From Dimorphilus gyrociliatus (Eukaryota; Annelida; Polychaeta; Dinophilidae), in contig CAJFCJ010000014.1 of assembly GCA_904063045.1 (NCBI GenBank), positions 558,001-622,000 of the forward strand: DNA of 64,000 nt. Reading direction: 5' to 3'. The notes beneath the pieces are model-generated. The model was not told the DNA's origin. It saw only the letters and a program-made list of their open reading frames with translations, and made no database searches. Shown here one piece after another: positions 25,262-35,591 of this stretch. The stretch's first letter is position 1, and each line of letters starts with the position of its first letter. The position numbers and the translations under genes are program-made.

Positions 25262-25826
25262 TTATACATGAATAAAATGGGTAAAAGGTCCATTTGTTTG
25301 AATATTCAACACTTGTCGATTACCATAGGTTCCATTTTGAACGACACTGTTTGCCTTATTCTCTTGGATCAACTTTTTACAAATATCAATAAATTTATTG
25401 TATACATCGAGACCTTCAGTTTTACTGAGATTGGTATGATATTGCATAGATTTTCCTTTTAATTTTCCACCTAATGTAGCTTGCGGAATGATTAGAACAT
25501 CACCATTAATTTGCAAAATATTCTGTAATTTTCCACCACTTTCGTAATTTTCACTTAATTTCGCTTGTAAGACGGAACGTGCTAATAATAAACAGAAAAA
25601 AGGCGATAATAAATAAACGTTCTTAATTTCTATTGTATTTCCTACCTAATTTTTCTATTTTCTCATCGGTGATTCCACGTAGGAAACAAATATAGATTAT
25701 TAAACCTCTATCAATATTTACAAATACCCCATCTGGGTTATCATCATTCGGTGGAATAACTTGTAATTTAGCAGATAAACATTGTTGTAGAACTGCTATA
25801 CCACTATTTTCAACAGTATCAGTCAT
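25262..25826 (-). CDS. DTD2: D-aminoacyl-tRNA deacylase 2
   Basis: DTD2 (animal-type tRNA deacylase) proofreads mischarged tRNAs and in animals removes alanine misloaded on tRNA-Thr. There are two exons. The first (25826 to about 25650) encodes MTDTVENSGIAVLQQCLSAK, VFVNIDRGLIIYICFLRGI and TDEKIEKL. The second (from about 25580 to 25262) encodes ARSVLQAKLSEN, the catalytic-pocket block VLIIPQATLGGKLKG, MQYHTNLSKTEG and the second signature NGTYGNRQVLNIQTNGPFTH, ending FIHV. PQATLGG and NGPFTH are the two conserved substrate-pocket motifs of the DTD fold; their form here is that of DTD2, not DTD1. Exon phases agree (TTA G|CA). Length (about 160 residues) is normal. Confidence 0.93.
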
Positions 25827-26051
25827 TATAGAAGAAAAAATTCACTAGGACACTCAATAATGTGTAGAGATAACAAAGTCATTCTATGGACATCGCAAAA
25901 AAAATTGTTTTTTTTTAAAGATAGAAAGATAACAAAAAATTGGATATATATTCGATTGAAAATTTAAAAATTCCCGCTTCTTTTTTTCTTTATCTAATAA
26001 TTAGACAAAGATAATTAATTAACGATAAAACAATAAAATATTAAATTGACC

Positions 26052-26691
26052 TTAATTTAACCGAATGTAATAAATTTTAGCTTCATCCTCTCCACTGTTT
26101 AATATCTGTGAAATGAATATTATAACCAACTGGCCTTTTTATAGAAAAAAACATTTACCAATATTAGCTTATTCCCTTCAATAGTTAATTGGGTATGCAG
26201 AATTTTATCACCGTGAATATCTATAATTGATACATTAGAATCCAAAACTTCTAATCGTTTCTATACGAAGCAGGAGTAACAAAACTATGGTGATCAACTA
26301 GGAATATACAATATATAGCTACGTACTGTAACAGCTATTCCATGAGATGAGAAAATTTCAACAGGCTCCCCTGGTATCATATATACATCCTCCAACGGTA
26401 GACCATTAACAGTTGATATCCATCTCAAACCTTCTCCCTAGGAGAGTAATTACCAATAGAATAAGGGACTGATAGAGCGATAGTCAAAAAAAGAGAGTGT
26501 AAAAAAGAAGATACAAGACTGCCTATACATACCTCTAAAGATATATTTTTTACATTTTCTCCAATCATACCATCTGTTTTAAAACTCATAAGAATATCAA
26601 TAACTTGAGGGTCGTATCCAGCAGTTCTTAAAACATTCGATACATCTCCAACTACACTCTCCTCTCTCCACTTACCTACAAGCTTTTCCAT
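26052..26691 (-). CDS. Fatty-acid-binding-protein-like (intracellular lipid-binding) protein
   Basis: Four exons join in phase, as is classical for FABP genes. The product (about 130 residues) starts MEKLVGKWREESVVGDVSNVLRTAG, which has the family opening (F/L-x-G-KW) and the helix-turn-helix lid. It continues SFKTDGMIGENVKNISLE, GEGLRWISTVNG, KRLEVLDSNVSIIDIHGDKILHTQLTIEG and ends EDEAKIYYIRLN. The ending resembles the last strand of FABPs, where R-x-Y/Y-x-R binds the fatty-acid carboxylate. Overall similarity is weak, so the call rests on length, start, end and the four-exon layout. An in-frame ATG 16 codons upstream exists, but MEKLVGKW is the better start. Confidence 0.5.
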
Positions 26692-28780
26692 AGTTTTTTT
26701 CTGATAGGTTGAATAGTACATTATAAAATTTGCTTTCAATTTTTATACTGATTTTAAATAAGATAATCTATTGTCTATTATAAAACAGTGTAAAAGCACA
26801 AAATACAAGTATTTAACTACGCTGTTCTCTCTTTTATACCAACTGTAAATGATTTGTTAATGTTAATTTTTCCTTCAATTCATATATTACTATACTCCAT
26901 CTACTATAGAAAGTAAAAAGTAACAGGGTTAACGATCTTTATATCTGTTGTAATAAAAATTCCCTTTGGCTGCTTTCTACGTAGTTACTCCATATTATTG
27001 TATTTATTTACAAAAAGTATATTATAATAAAGTTTAACGGTGCAAAGCGACTATTTACAATATAAATTACGCATCAGGCGAATATTTTCATGTAAAAGCA
27101 AATATTTTAGTGGAGCCATCTATCGTTGCTCAATTCTCTGTCGCTCTCTCTATCTCTATTGTTATAGAGATTTTTTTCATGCATTATTTATAATTTGTGG
27201 ATTTATTGGCTACAATAAAAAAAACAAAAAGAGAAATTGTTTCACTTAAACATTTAGTATAGTAATTATTACATCACTTAATGATTGAAATGATAGGGGA
27301 ATGCAGGAGAATAGAGGAATGATAGAGTGAGAGAGATTAACGGCAAATAGCTCGAGAGAAACTTAAGCTACAAAGCAAATTAAACTTTTAAAGAAGGATG
27401 GAGGCTATTTATTGATTTATACTCCTAATTCCTACGTAGGAGTTTTTTTTTTATTGATTCCCATGCATTTATTCAATTATTATAGCACATGATTTTTAGC
27501 AGACAGCTTTTTTTTCAATGTCACACTCCCCCACGTTTAAAACAACTTTCCCGCCAAAAAAATTTTTATTGATTTTCAAAATCATAAATATTCATTACAA
27601 TAATTCTAATAAAATGATCATTTGTTGTCTGGACTCCTCTCCTTCTTCTTCTTCTTCTTCCTCTGCCTCTTTTTTTAAGATAAAAATAATACTTAGGGCC
27701 TTTTTTCCTACCTTTATATATTTACAAGGTTTTTTCTTTTGTGAACGTAAACCTTTGTTAACCTTCTAACATGAAAATAGAACTGAACGACTAAATATAG
27801 ACTATGTTTGGTCTCCCTCCGCCCCCGCCTCACCAGACCCCCTCTTGCCTATTATACTATGCTCTGTTTACCTTTAAGGACGTAGAAATCTAAAGTTTGG
27901 AAAAAATAGTTCCCGTTCTTGGAACAAAAAAATCCGATATAGTTTGGTTTTATGTACATTTTCTTGGTTTAATAAATTAGGTTTAAAGTAAATTTTCCGT
28001 CAAAATATATTTAATGTCGGCCTTAAACTTACCTTGACCTCTAACAGGGGTCGATCAGGCAGAGTTAAATACTAAATATATACTCTAAAAGTTGGTTAAA
28101 CTAGCCTGGTACTCATTCTGATAAGGCGCTAGATATAACTGAGCGTGTTTAGCGCGTGACACTGTCTTTAGGAAGGCCAAAAACTGAAAACCAAAATACT
28201 ACTATCGTTTCACAAGACTGGTTGGACAAATTTGCAAATTAGACAGCAGGATAATTAGGCGTACTTATCGAGGTAACAGTCAATGTTATATATGAATGTT
28301 TAGCTAAGATTGAATAGGCCTATACAATCTAATAGTACTGTATACAAGCAAAAATCAAATAGACAGTATATATAAACTATATATTGTATATAAATATATT
28401 GTGAATACTACTACATTGCGTTTAATAGCAATGTAATGTTCAATCAACATATAAGTGGCTAGTAAGCTATCTTTAATTGTATTTTTCTATATTTATATAC
28501 TCTATACAGTATGCTTATAGGACAGTTGTTACTTGTTGAATATATCGACTCATTGTCTGAGTAATTTAAATATCTAATTAATAAAAAATCTTCGCGTTAC
28601 TTTTTATTTAAATTTCCTAGTTTTTTTTTAATTAAACTTATTTAACCAAAACAATTTCGATATTATGGCGTAAACAACTAAGATAGATATAATAGGCCAA
28701 TAAACCGGAAATAATAGCTCCAGTTCCATTGTAGACGGGTGAACAATACATTTCGTCTGCTACATCTCTTGGGGCAAGGA
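26692..28780. other. Gene-free region between divergent genes
   Basis: About 2.1 kb without a supportable gene. It is AT-rich with a TTC microsatellite at 27641-27662, a C-rich patch at about 27812-27846, and a hairpin-plus-T-run at 27420-27452 listed separately. The open frames here are short and low in complexity. It presumably contains the promoters of the FABP-like gene (-) and the dehydrogenase-like gene (+). Confidence 0.5.
27420..27452 (+). repeat. Small inverted repeat followed by a T-run
   Basis: The arms ACTCCTA and TAGGAGT flank a 9-base loop and are followed by a run of ten T. The shape resembles a terminator hairpin, such as could end a polymerase III transcript, but no transcript with recognisable promoter boxes is visible upstream. 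It may be chance. Confidence 0.3.
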
Positions 28781-30126
28781 ATGAAATTTACACGTGAGAC
28801 TGATATGTATATGGTTAAAAGGGATGAAAAGGTCTTTTCTCTCCTTACACGACCTTTACCGAATATTCCTGATAATGGCTATAGAATAAAGGTACATATG
28901 TCTGCTCTAATTTGTAAAACCATTTGCAATTTGCTTTATATCATATTAACAATAACAGATCGGTACATGTAATATTTGTTTGAATCATCCACAAGGTTTG
29001 TTAATAATTGGTACGCATTGATGTAAATAACCATATGTATATTTGCAGCTTGTTTCCTTTGCACTGGTGAAATTGTTGATGTTGGTTCTAATAAAATTAA
29101 CGATACTGAGCATTTAAACTCCAAGGTCGTTGTATATACTGATTTATGGACTAATGAATTTTATCAATACTTGTCAATATCTAATAAAAATCAACTGTTG
29201 ATATTACCTAAGACCTTGACAAATGATTATGTAACACATTTACCTGGATTTTTATTAGTATTTCCTTTAATTAAACATTTATCAAGTGAGTTAAAAGTGA
29301 ATTTATATATATATATATATATATATACTGTGTAAAGATAGTAAATGAAATTCATATTTACCTATACAGGAAGATCAAATGTTGTTATTATTGGATCAAG
29401 CTATCTAACGAACCTAATTTTGTTGTTAATCCAAAAATATTTTATAAATATTCAAAATGCATCTACTTTCTATATTATCGACGAAAATGTAAGTAATGTG
29501 TTTCTTTTTTATTATCATTCTGTTGAAATATTCTTAAACACTCTTATATGTTTTTTTTTATAGGCGTCTAGACTAGTGAACTTAAAAAAGACTTTTAAAT
29601 TTATTCAATGTATACATTTAGATAAATCGAGTAAGTTAACTTATTCAATTCTCTTTAATTTGTCCTATCTAACCGTCTTCCATTCCATTAATAGTTTATG
29701 AAGAATATAACCAAGAGAGAATAAATAATATGATTTGTGGGAATCAGATTGATATTGTTATTAGTTTAATATTTAATAAATATTGCATTGATCAATTAAG
29801 AGATAGTAACAGTCAGGTAAAGAATAAATAAATAAATAAATAAAGCATTCAATTTTGTTCTCCTTTAGATTATAAAAGAAATATCCTTATGCAAAACTTA
29901 TATTGAACAAGCGTTTATGAATTATTCAGATTCGTTGGATTGGCTAGATGAACACATTCATGAGGTTTGTTTAGCTAATAAACAAATTATATTTAGATAT
30001 ATGTTTGCTGTTGTTTAACAGATTAATTGGCCAAATTCCGATGAATTTAGCTATGATAAACTAATTGACTTTAATTTAAAAATAATCAAGAAAGAAACAG
30101 ATGATATTGCGATTCTAAAATTTTAA
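28781..30126 (+). CDS. Divergent medium-chain dehydrogenase-like protein
   Basis: A multi-exon gene of about 300 residues in small exons separated by introns of about 50-130 bases. The start MKFTRETDMYMVKRDEKVFS is ATG 28781. The N-terminal part (LLTRPLPNIPDNGYRIKACFLCTGEIVDVGS) resembles the GroES-like domain of zinc alcohol dehydrogenases/quinone oxidoreductases. It is followed by HLNSKVVVYTDLW and LTNDYVTHLPGFLLVFPL. The second half (RSNVVIIGSSYLTNLILLLIQKYF, then TFYIIDENASRLVNLKKTF, then QIDIVISLIFNKY) reads like a Rossmann fold, but the usual GxGxxG is GSSYLT, so NAD(P) binding may be lost. The C-terminus is NWPNSDEFSYDKLIDFNLKIIKK. Substrate and activity are unknown and the family call is tentative. 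Confidence 0.4.
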
Positions 30127-30503
30127 AGAATATTATAAACATGATACAATATATCAAATATTTGGCTTTTTACTATCATATACAGTATATTGTTTATACA
30201 AGTATAAATACTATTTATAAAAAAGAACTGCTTAGTTATCGACAGTTCTATTAATGGCTTCTTTTAAATATTAATTGCATATATTGATATATACTTAATA
30301 TACTATATGCTGTATTTTGAGATTTATGAATACAATTATTACTTTCTATATGAATATAAATTTATGTCTAATCTATTACTCATTTATATATTGCTGATAA
30401 GCCTATATTAAGATTGTGTACTCTAAACGTTTTCGCGAGTATTTAAAGTTATATAGTTATATATCTAGACAGGATCGTGTATGAGTTTCAACATTTCCTA
30501 AAT
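30127..30503. other. Short AT-rich intergenic region
   Basis: Nothing recognisable beyond AT-rich sequence. An acceptor-like TATCTAGACAG ends at about 30472, upstream of the DUSP23 ATG, hinting at a 5' UTR intron. Confidence 0.4.
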
Positions 30504-31097
30504 ATGACCCAACCAGGCAATTTCTCATGGGTTGAACCCAATCTACTGGCCGGAAGCGCTCAGCCAGAACATCATGATCATTATGATTTTTATAAACAAC
30601 AAGGAATTACTCATTTAGTGAGTCTTACCAAAGATAAACCGAAAAATCTACCTGAAAACGACGGTAAATGCTTAATTACTAGTATTATTTCATTAATTTT
30701 TTGATTAGTTTTAAAATATATCATATATTTAAAACTAATCATTTTATCAAGCTGTTATAATTATAGTATTAATACAATCTTACAACTATATATAGATACT
30801 TTTACATGGAGTCACATTGCTATGCCAGACTTTACACCACCATCTGTGGAGCAAATTGAGCAATTCGTCTCAATTGTCGATCAGGCAAAAAAACAAGGAA
30901 CAAAAGTTGCTGTTCATTGCCGCATGGGGCAAGGACGTACTGGTACTATGTTAGCTTGCTACTACGGTAAAGACAGAGAACTTCAAGGAGATGAAGCTAT
31001 AAAGAAAATACGTGAAATGAGACCAATTTCGGTTGAGACTCAGGAACAAGAAGAAATTGTTAGACATTATTTAGAACAGAAAAATCTGAAAAATTAA
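30504..31097 (+). CDS. DUSP23: Dual-specificity phosphatase 23
   Basis: A small cysteine phosphatase (VHZ type) that removes phosphate from Tyr, Ser or Thr of proteins. Exon 1 encodes MTQPGNFSWVEPNLLAGSAQP then ITHLVSLTKDKP. After an intron of about 130 bases, exon 2 begins DTFTWSHIAMPDFTPPSVEQIEQFVSIVDQAK. The catalytic loop HCRMGQGRTG fits HCx5R and is intact. The general-acid Asp lies in the MPDF loop, as in human DUSP23. The end region IRPxSxETxEQ is represented by MRPISVETQEQEEIV. Total length of about 150 residues is normal. Start ATG 30504 aligns with human MGVQPPNFSWV. Confidence 0.93.
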
Positions 31098-31641
31098 TTC
31101 TTAGAAGGAAAATTAAATTTATATTAATTATTGCGAAACTTTTTTGCTTTCTTACACACATTTCTTGACTCTTGATCAATGATAAAAAACTTACTCATTT
31201 AAATAGATAATTACTATAAATGTGCTAAAAGATTAGTTAATTGTAGAAAATAGTACTGGTAAATATTATACCGTTCTAATACTCGGCATCTATTACTTGA
31301 TACACTATGATATACAGCTTTACAAGCTACTAATGACACCTGGTATTTTTAAGTTCATCGCCAAAGATAAATACGAAGATGCTAATACGAAAATAAAATA
31401 ATTATGATGTTACCCTTACATTTACAATTTATCGCCGGGAAATTACGCAAGTTACAATGAATAGATATAAAGAAGACTCAAATACAATATCATTAGGTTT
31501 GCTAAATGATAATGAAATGTTTGGCTATTTATCTGCTAAAATTAATAATTATTCCTCTTTGTGCCAACTATTGTCAACATGTAACAATCATTTAACTGAT
31601 TTCCCCCCTTCTTAATAAATGTAGATTATTATGTTAATCAC

Positions 31642-31673
<32 letters not shown>

Positions 31674-31724
31674 TATATACTGTATCTACAGTACATAAGT
31701 TAAATATTGGTCTTAACAGCAAGG
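31098..31724. other. Intergenic region before the M1AP homologue
   Basis: AT-rich, with an alternating TA tract at 31643-31669. An isolated 52-codon ORF (31457-31615, MNRYKEDSNTISLGLLN) is present but resembles nothing and may be chance or an upstream exon. A splice-acceptor-like TTAACAG lies just before the M1AP start. Confidence 0.4.
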
Positions 31725-33943
31725 ATGGTGTGTATAGATATGACACCATCTTTAGAACCAACCGAAATGGAAACAGCTTTGGATTGCTTAAAAAATACAT
31801 TAGACTTAATGAGAAACTTTGAATCGTCTTCCAACGTAACATACCTTGGTATAATCTTTATACAAGATATGCCTAGAGTTGTTTTTAACTTACAAGACTG
31901 GAGAAATAAAATGGAAACTATTGAAGAAATTCTAAATAATTTAAAAGCATTCGACGATATAAATGATCTTCCCAGCTCTGAAGAAAAGGTAGATATCGAT
32001 TGGGAAAAAGTCTTTCTAGTTGCGGTAAATGAATTTCAAACAGCAATTAATTCAACACCGATTCAAACGAGAAAAGTAAAACTTGTAAAATTGAATATAA
32101 TTTCATTTGTTTATCTCTAATTTTTCTTCAGTCTGCAAATAATCTGCTAATGTTAGAATTAGCGGTTTTCTCAACGAGGAACCTCAGAAAAAACTCGCAG
32201 GAGATATTTCAATGCGTAAAATCGGTTGAACGTTTAAATGCACTTGATGTAATTGTTAATATATTATATACAAGGCACATACAAATTTATATTTCTCCAA
32301 TTTACGCAGAGAATTCAATTCTTTTATTTATTGCCAAGTAGTAAAAGACGAAAGAACAAAATAGAAGAGCCTGTCATCAATATAGATTTAAATGGAGACT
32401 GGAGAACAACAGTAGAATTTTTTAACATACAAAACGGTAAATTCTTATTTGAATAAAAAATAAGTTACCTTTTACCGGTTTTTTCTATTTTTCAAATATT
32501 ATTATTTTCAACAGAGCATCACAGCATTAGAAATATCTTCCTTAATTGGACACAAAAGCCTATCTGCACCTTAGAGCATATTCAGCTTCTTCTGAATGGT
32601 AATAAATAAATATCTCATAGAGTTTATATGCATAGATATAAATTGCAGAGCTTATTATATATCGTTTTTTAATTGTTAACAAGTGTTTTTATTGTAATAC
32701 AATTCATTGTTATGAATAAAAAATAGCTGTATTCCAGGCCTTATGCTATTTTTTTCCCTCTCTATAGATATGTATAAATTTATATACATATATATATATA
32801 TAAAAAATATCACATGCAATATAACAATGAATAATTATCCTATACAGATCAAGGCTCTGTAAAGTTTAAATTTGATTTAAGAAGCAAGCATCTCTCTCCT
32901 TTGGATTCTAATTTATCAGTCTACTACGTAAGTATTTACTATTAAATGTATATTTATTTAAAAATCGTTTGATTTTGTTAAAGAATCTATTAAGCTCACC
33001 TCAAAGTAATAGTATCGCATCAACTGGATTTGAAAAATCAGATATTGACAAACTTTCTCTAAAGTTGATTGCTATTAAAAAAGTTCCAACGTCTGGAATA
33101 TGTTACAGTCTACTTTACGGTCAAGTAATTGTATTTTCTATTTCACCTCTATGTTGAGACTACACTACAGAAAATGCTGTATTGTAATGTTGTTTTGTCC
33201 GCCAGCCTATTGAACTAATTCCAACAACTGCTAGAAAATACGTTTGGGAAGAAATCGAAGAAAATGCTCTACTAGTAAGAAAATTTTGTTCCGACTTAAG
33301 AAAGACTGTAAGAAAAATAGGATAAATCCACAGAAACTCTCTTAATACCTTTTTTTATATCTTTTAATCTTATTAGGATAGCTGCTTAATTGTAAAACTA
33401 AAAAGGACGTGCTTAACAGATAAATTATCTGACAAACATCCGTGTTGCCTGTTCCTCTTAAAACCTGGCCGTGAAAGTTTTACAGCCTATGTAAATAGTA
33501 TTATTTATCATATAGTAATGGATATTTTTAAATAATTATTATTCTCCTTCTCAGGGTTTATTGACAAGAGAATTCTTCATTTCAAATTTGGCGGATGAAT
33601 CATTATTTAATAGTGAGGGTACTTTGCCCAATTCAAAATTAAGGAAATTAGAAGCTGAAGCATCCATGGTTTCGTATAAGACATCTAACTATCTTCCAAA
33701 GTATTTAATTTTATCTTCTTCTTTATTATTTAGATACCATGTGATTCATTTTATAATCCTTTGGACTATTCGTCGAACGTGTGTGAATTTCTACTGAATA
33801 AGAAGCTATCAAAAACGAAAACACCGGCAAAACGGCGACGATTATCCAGGTAAAGTTAACGTTTTAGATAATTCTCATTTTCTTAATAATATAAACGTTT
33901 CATTTTCAATTTTTTTTCTTCTTGTAGAAAAGCTAAACAATAA
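31725..33943 (+). CDS. M1AP: Meiosis 1 associated protein (M1AP) homologue
   Basis: M1AP is needed in mammals for meiotic recombination in spermatocytes, as a partner of SHOC1-SPO16-TEX11. This gene has about ten small exons. The N-terminal part (MVCIDMTPSLEPTEMETALDCL, then VTYLGIIFIQDMPRVVF, then VDWEKVF-like IDWEKVFLVAVNEFQTAI) has the VWA-like layout of human M1AP. The clearest matches are C-terminal: LKLIAIKKVPTSGICYSLLYGQPIELIPTTARKYVWEEIEEN, aligning with human LKSSGLCESLTYGLPFILRPTSCWQLDWDELETN, and LTREFFIS then SFYNPLDYSSNV, aligning with ATRELMLPS and YNPLHVQSHL. It ends in a basic tail (PAKRRRLSRKAKQ). Exon junctions in 32240-32350 are less certain. The 5' end may extend upstream, because the ATG follows a possible acceptor. 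Confidence 0.75.
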
Positions 33944-34478
33944 AAATATTGATATTTTTAAAGAAATATGAAATATCAATCATGTAAAATCTTCATTTTC
34001 CATCTTTGTACTATTCATTGTTTATATTCTTTTAATATTGTTTTCATACAGAAAAGAGATGTAGAGTTATCAGTTAATCTGTCTCTCTTTCTATCTCTCT
34101 TTTGTATTGTTTTCTTACTACTTAAATGTTGCCAGAACGGAATTGGTTTGTTTTCTTTTTTATGGTTTTCTTTTGGACTGGTTCCCTGAATGATACGAAA
34201 TGTTTTGTTTTATACTTGAAATAGACGGAAAAATCATTTAAAAAAAGCTCAAATGTGGAACTTTTGTTACTTTATTTGGTATATTTCTTTTTGATCTTGA
34301 AGTACTCAATTTTATCATAAATGATATTGTAATTAATGTATAAAATTGTTTGTTTTTCCTGTTTTTTTTGTACTCCTCTTGTCTAGTCCTATTAAGTATT
34401 GCAAATATCTATATTGTCTTCCCAAGCCGAAAAACTTGTTATATTCATCGATAAATAAAATAATTTATAAGCAAAATT
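33944..34478. other. Intergenic region, AT/T-rich
   Basis: This holds the M1AP 3' flank and the upstream region of the TPR gene. It is T-rich with no recognisable motif. An open frame at 33968-34189 is low-complexity and rejected. Confidence 0.4.
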
Positions 34479-35225
34479 ATGGGTATCAAACCGATAAAAG
34501 TTAATACTGCTCGAGTTGGTAAAGGAGATAAGGTATTAGACGGTGACCAAGTCGTTGTTACTTACAAAAAGGACGCAATTCGTTCAGATCATAATTTCGT
34601 GTTCGGAGAGCCGACCAACGAGACAGAGTTATTTATTGAACAATGTCTTGAATTAATGACTCTCCTAGAAGTTAGTCTATTCAAGTTATCGGAGGAGAGT
34701 GAAGAAAAAGAAATTATTGAAATTGGATTAGAAAAGATAATAAGAGGAAAACCACCTCACGATAACAGCCCATGCGAAAAATTGGAAAAAGCCAAAATGA
34801 ATAAAGAGACTGCCATAAAATACTTTCAAGAAGAGAGATTTCGTCTAGCATATGCAAGATTTTGTAGATCTATCCGACTTGTAATCTGTGAATTTGAGAA
34901 TGAGATGGATGCTGATAGGAGGAAATTACTATCTCAACTTTTTGCTAATTGCGCAGCATGTTTCAATAAGTTAAAGTCAACAAATTATAAAAGAATAATA
35001 GAATTTTGTTCTACTTCGTTAAAATACGATTCGCAAAATCTAAAAGCTCTATTTAGAAGAGGAAACGCCTATTTAGAACTGAAAGAAGTTGACGAGGCAA
35101 TAAAAGATTTCAATGTAATACTACAGTTGGATGCTACAAATAAACCAACACAACTTTCTAAGAAAAGAGCATTAATTCTAAGAAATTCACCTATTCATTC
35201 AAAGAAAGTTAAAGAAAACAGTTAA
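34479..35225 (+). CDS. FKBP-like TPR protein (FKBPL type), intronless
   Basis: A single-exon 248-residue protein. The N-terminal part (MGIKPIKVNTARVGKGDKVLDGDQVVVTYKKDAI) looks like the start of an FKBP prolyl-isomerase domain, but that domain is reduced and lacks recognisable catalytic aromatics. From about residue 110, three tetratricopeptide repeats follow: KMNKETAIKYFQEERFRLAYARFCRSI, then LFANCAACFNKLKSTNYKRIIEFCSTSLKYD, then LKALFRRGNAYLELKEVDEAIKDFNVILQLD. The LKALFRRGNAYL block is the classic FKBP/AIP TPR block that clamps the Hsp90 C-terminus. A basic tail follows. The best fit is FKBPL or another divergent FKBP co-chaperone. It lacks introns although its neighbours have many. Confidence 0.65.
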   Translation: MGIKPIKVNTARVGKGDKVLDGDQVVVTYKKDAIRSDHNFVFGEPTNETELFIEQCLELMTLLEVSLFKLSEESEEKEIIEIGLEKIIRGKPPHDNSPCEKLEKAKMNKETAIKYFQEERFRLAYARFCRSIRLVICEFENEMDADRRKLLSQLFANCAACFNKLKSTNYKRIIEFCSTSLKYDSQNLKALFRRGNAYLELKEVDEAIKDFNVILQLDATNKPTQLSKKRALILRNSPIHSKKVKENS

Positions 35226-35591
35226 CCAAGTGGTCCTTTCAAAGCCATATTAAATGAAAACTTGAACATTTTAATGTCTTTTATCATTTTTAACATACAA
35301 AATTCTTAATATACACTGTTTTTGTTTTTAAGGAAAAACTATCAATCATTACACAGGATATACTGTACATATATATATATAGATGATAGTTGTTTTTTTT
35401 TTAAAAAACAACAACAACAACAATACATTCCTTTAGTAAAGCGAAAGAGAGAGGGAGAAAAAAAACGAGACTGTAGATGGCATAGTGATATCTTGACAAC
35501 GATTGTTTACAAATATGGCGCTAGTCAAGACAATATTAGTGCCTTGTTAAGAAAATTTTAAAATAGTGAAATATGTGTATAGAATAATAAA
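35226..35591. other. Short intergenic region
   Basis: AT-rich, with a CAA microsatellite at about 35408-35422 and an AG-rich patch after it. The open frame covering these repeats (35322-35561) is rejected as coding. Confidence 0.4.

Noticed and set aside
25081-25462. Overlapping plus-strand frames after papilin
   Set aside because: TC-repeat low complexity and antisense of DTD2.
27040-27249. Plus-strand 69-codon frame
   Set aside because: AT-rich, no ATG at the proposed start, no similarity to any family.
35322-35561. Plus-strand 79-codon frame
   Set aside because: No ATG at its start, and it covers a CAA microsatellite and purine-rich tract.
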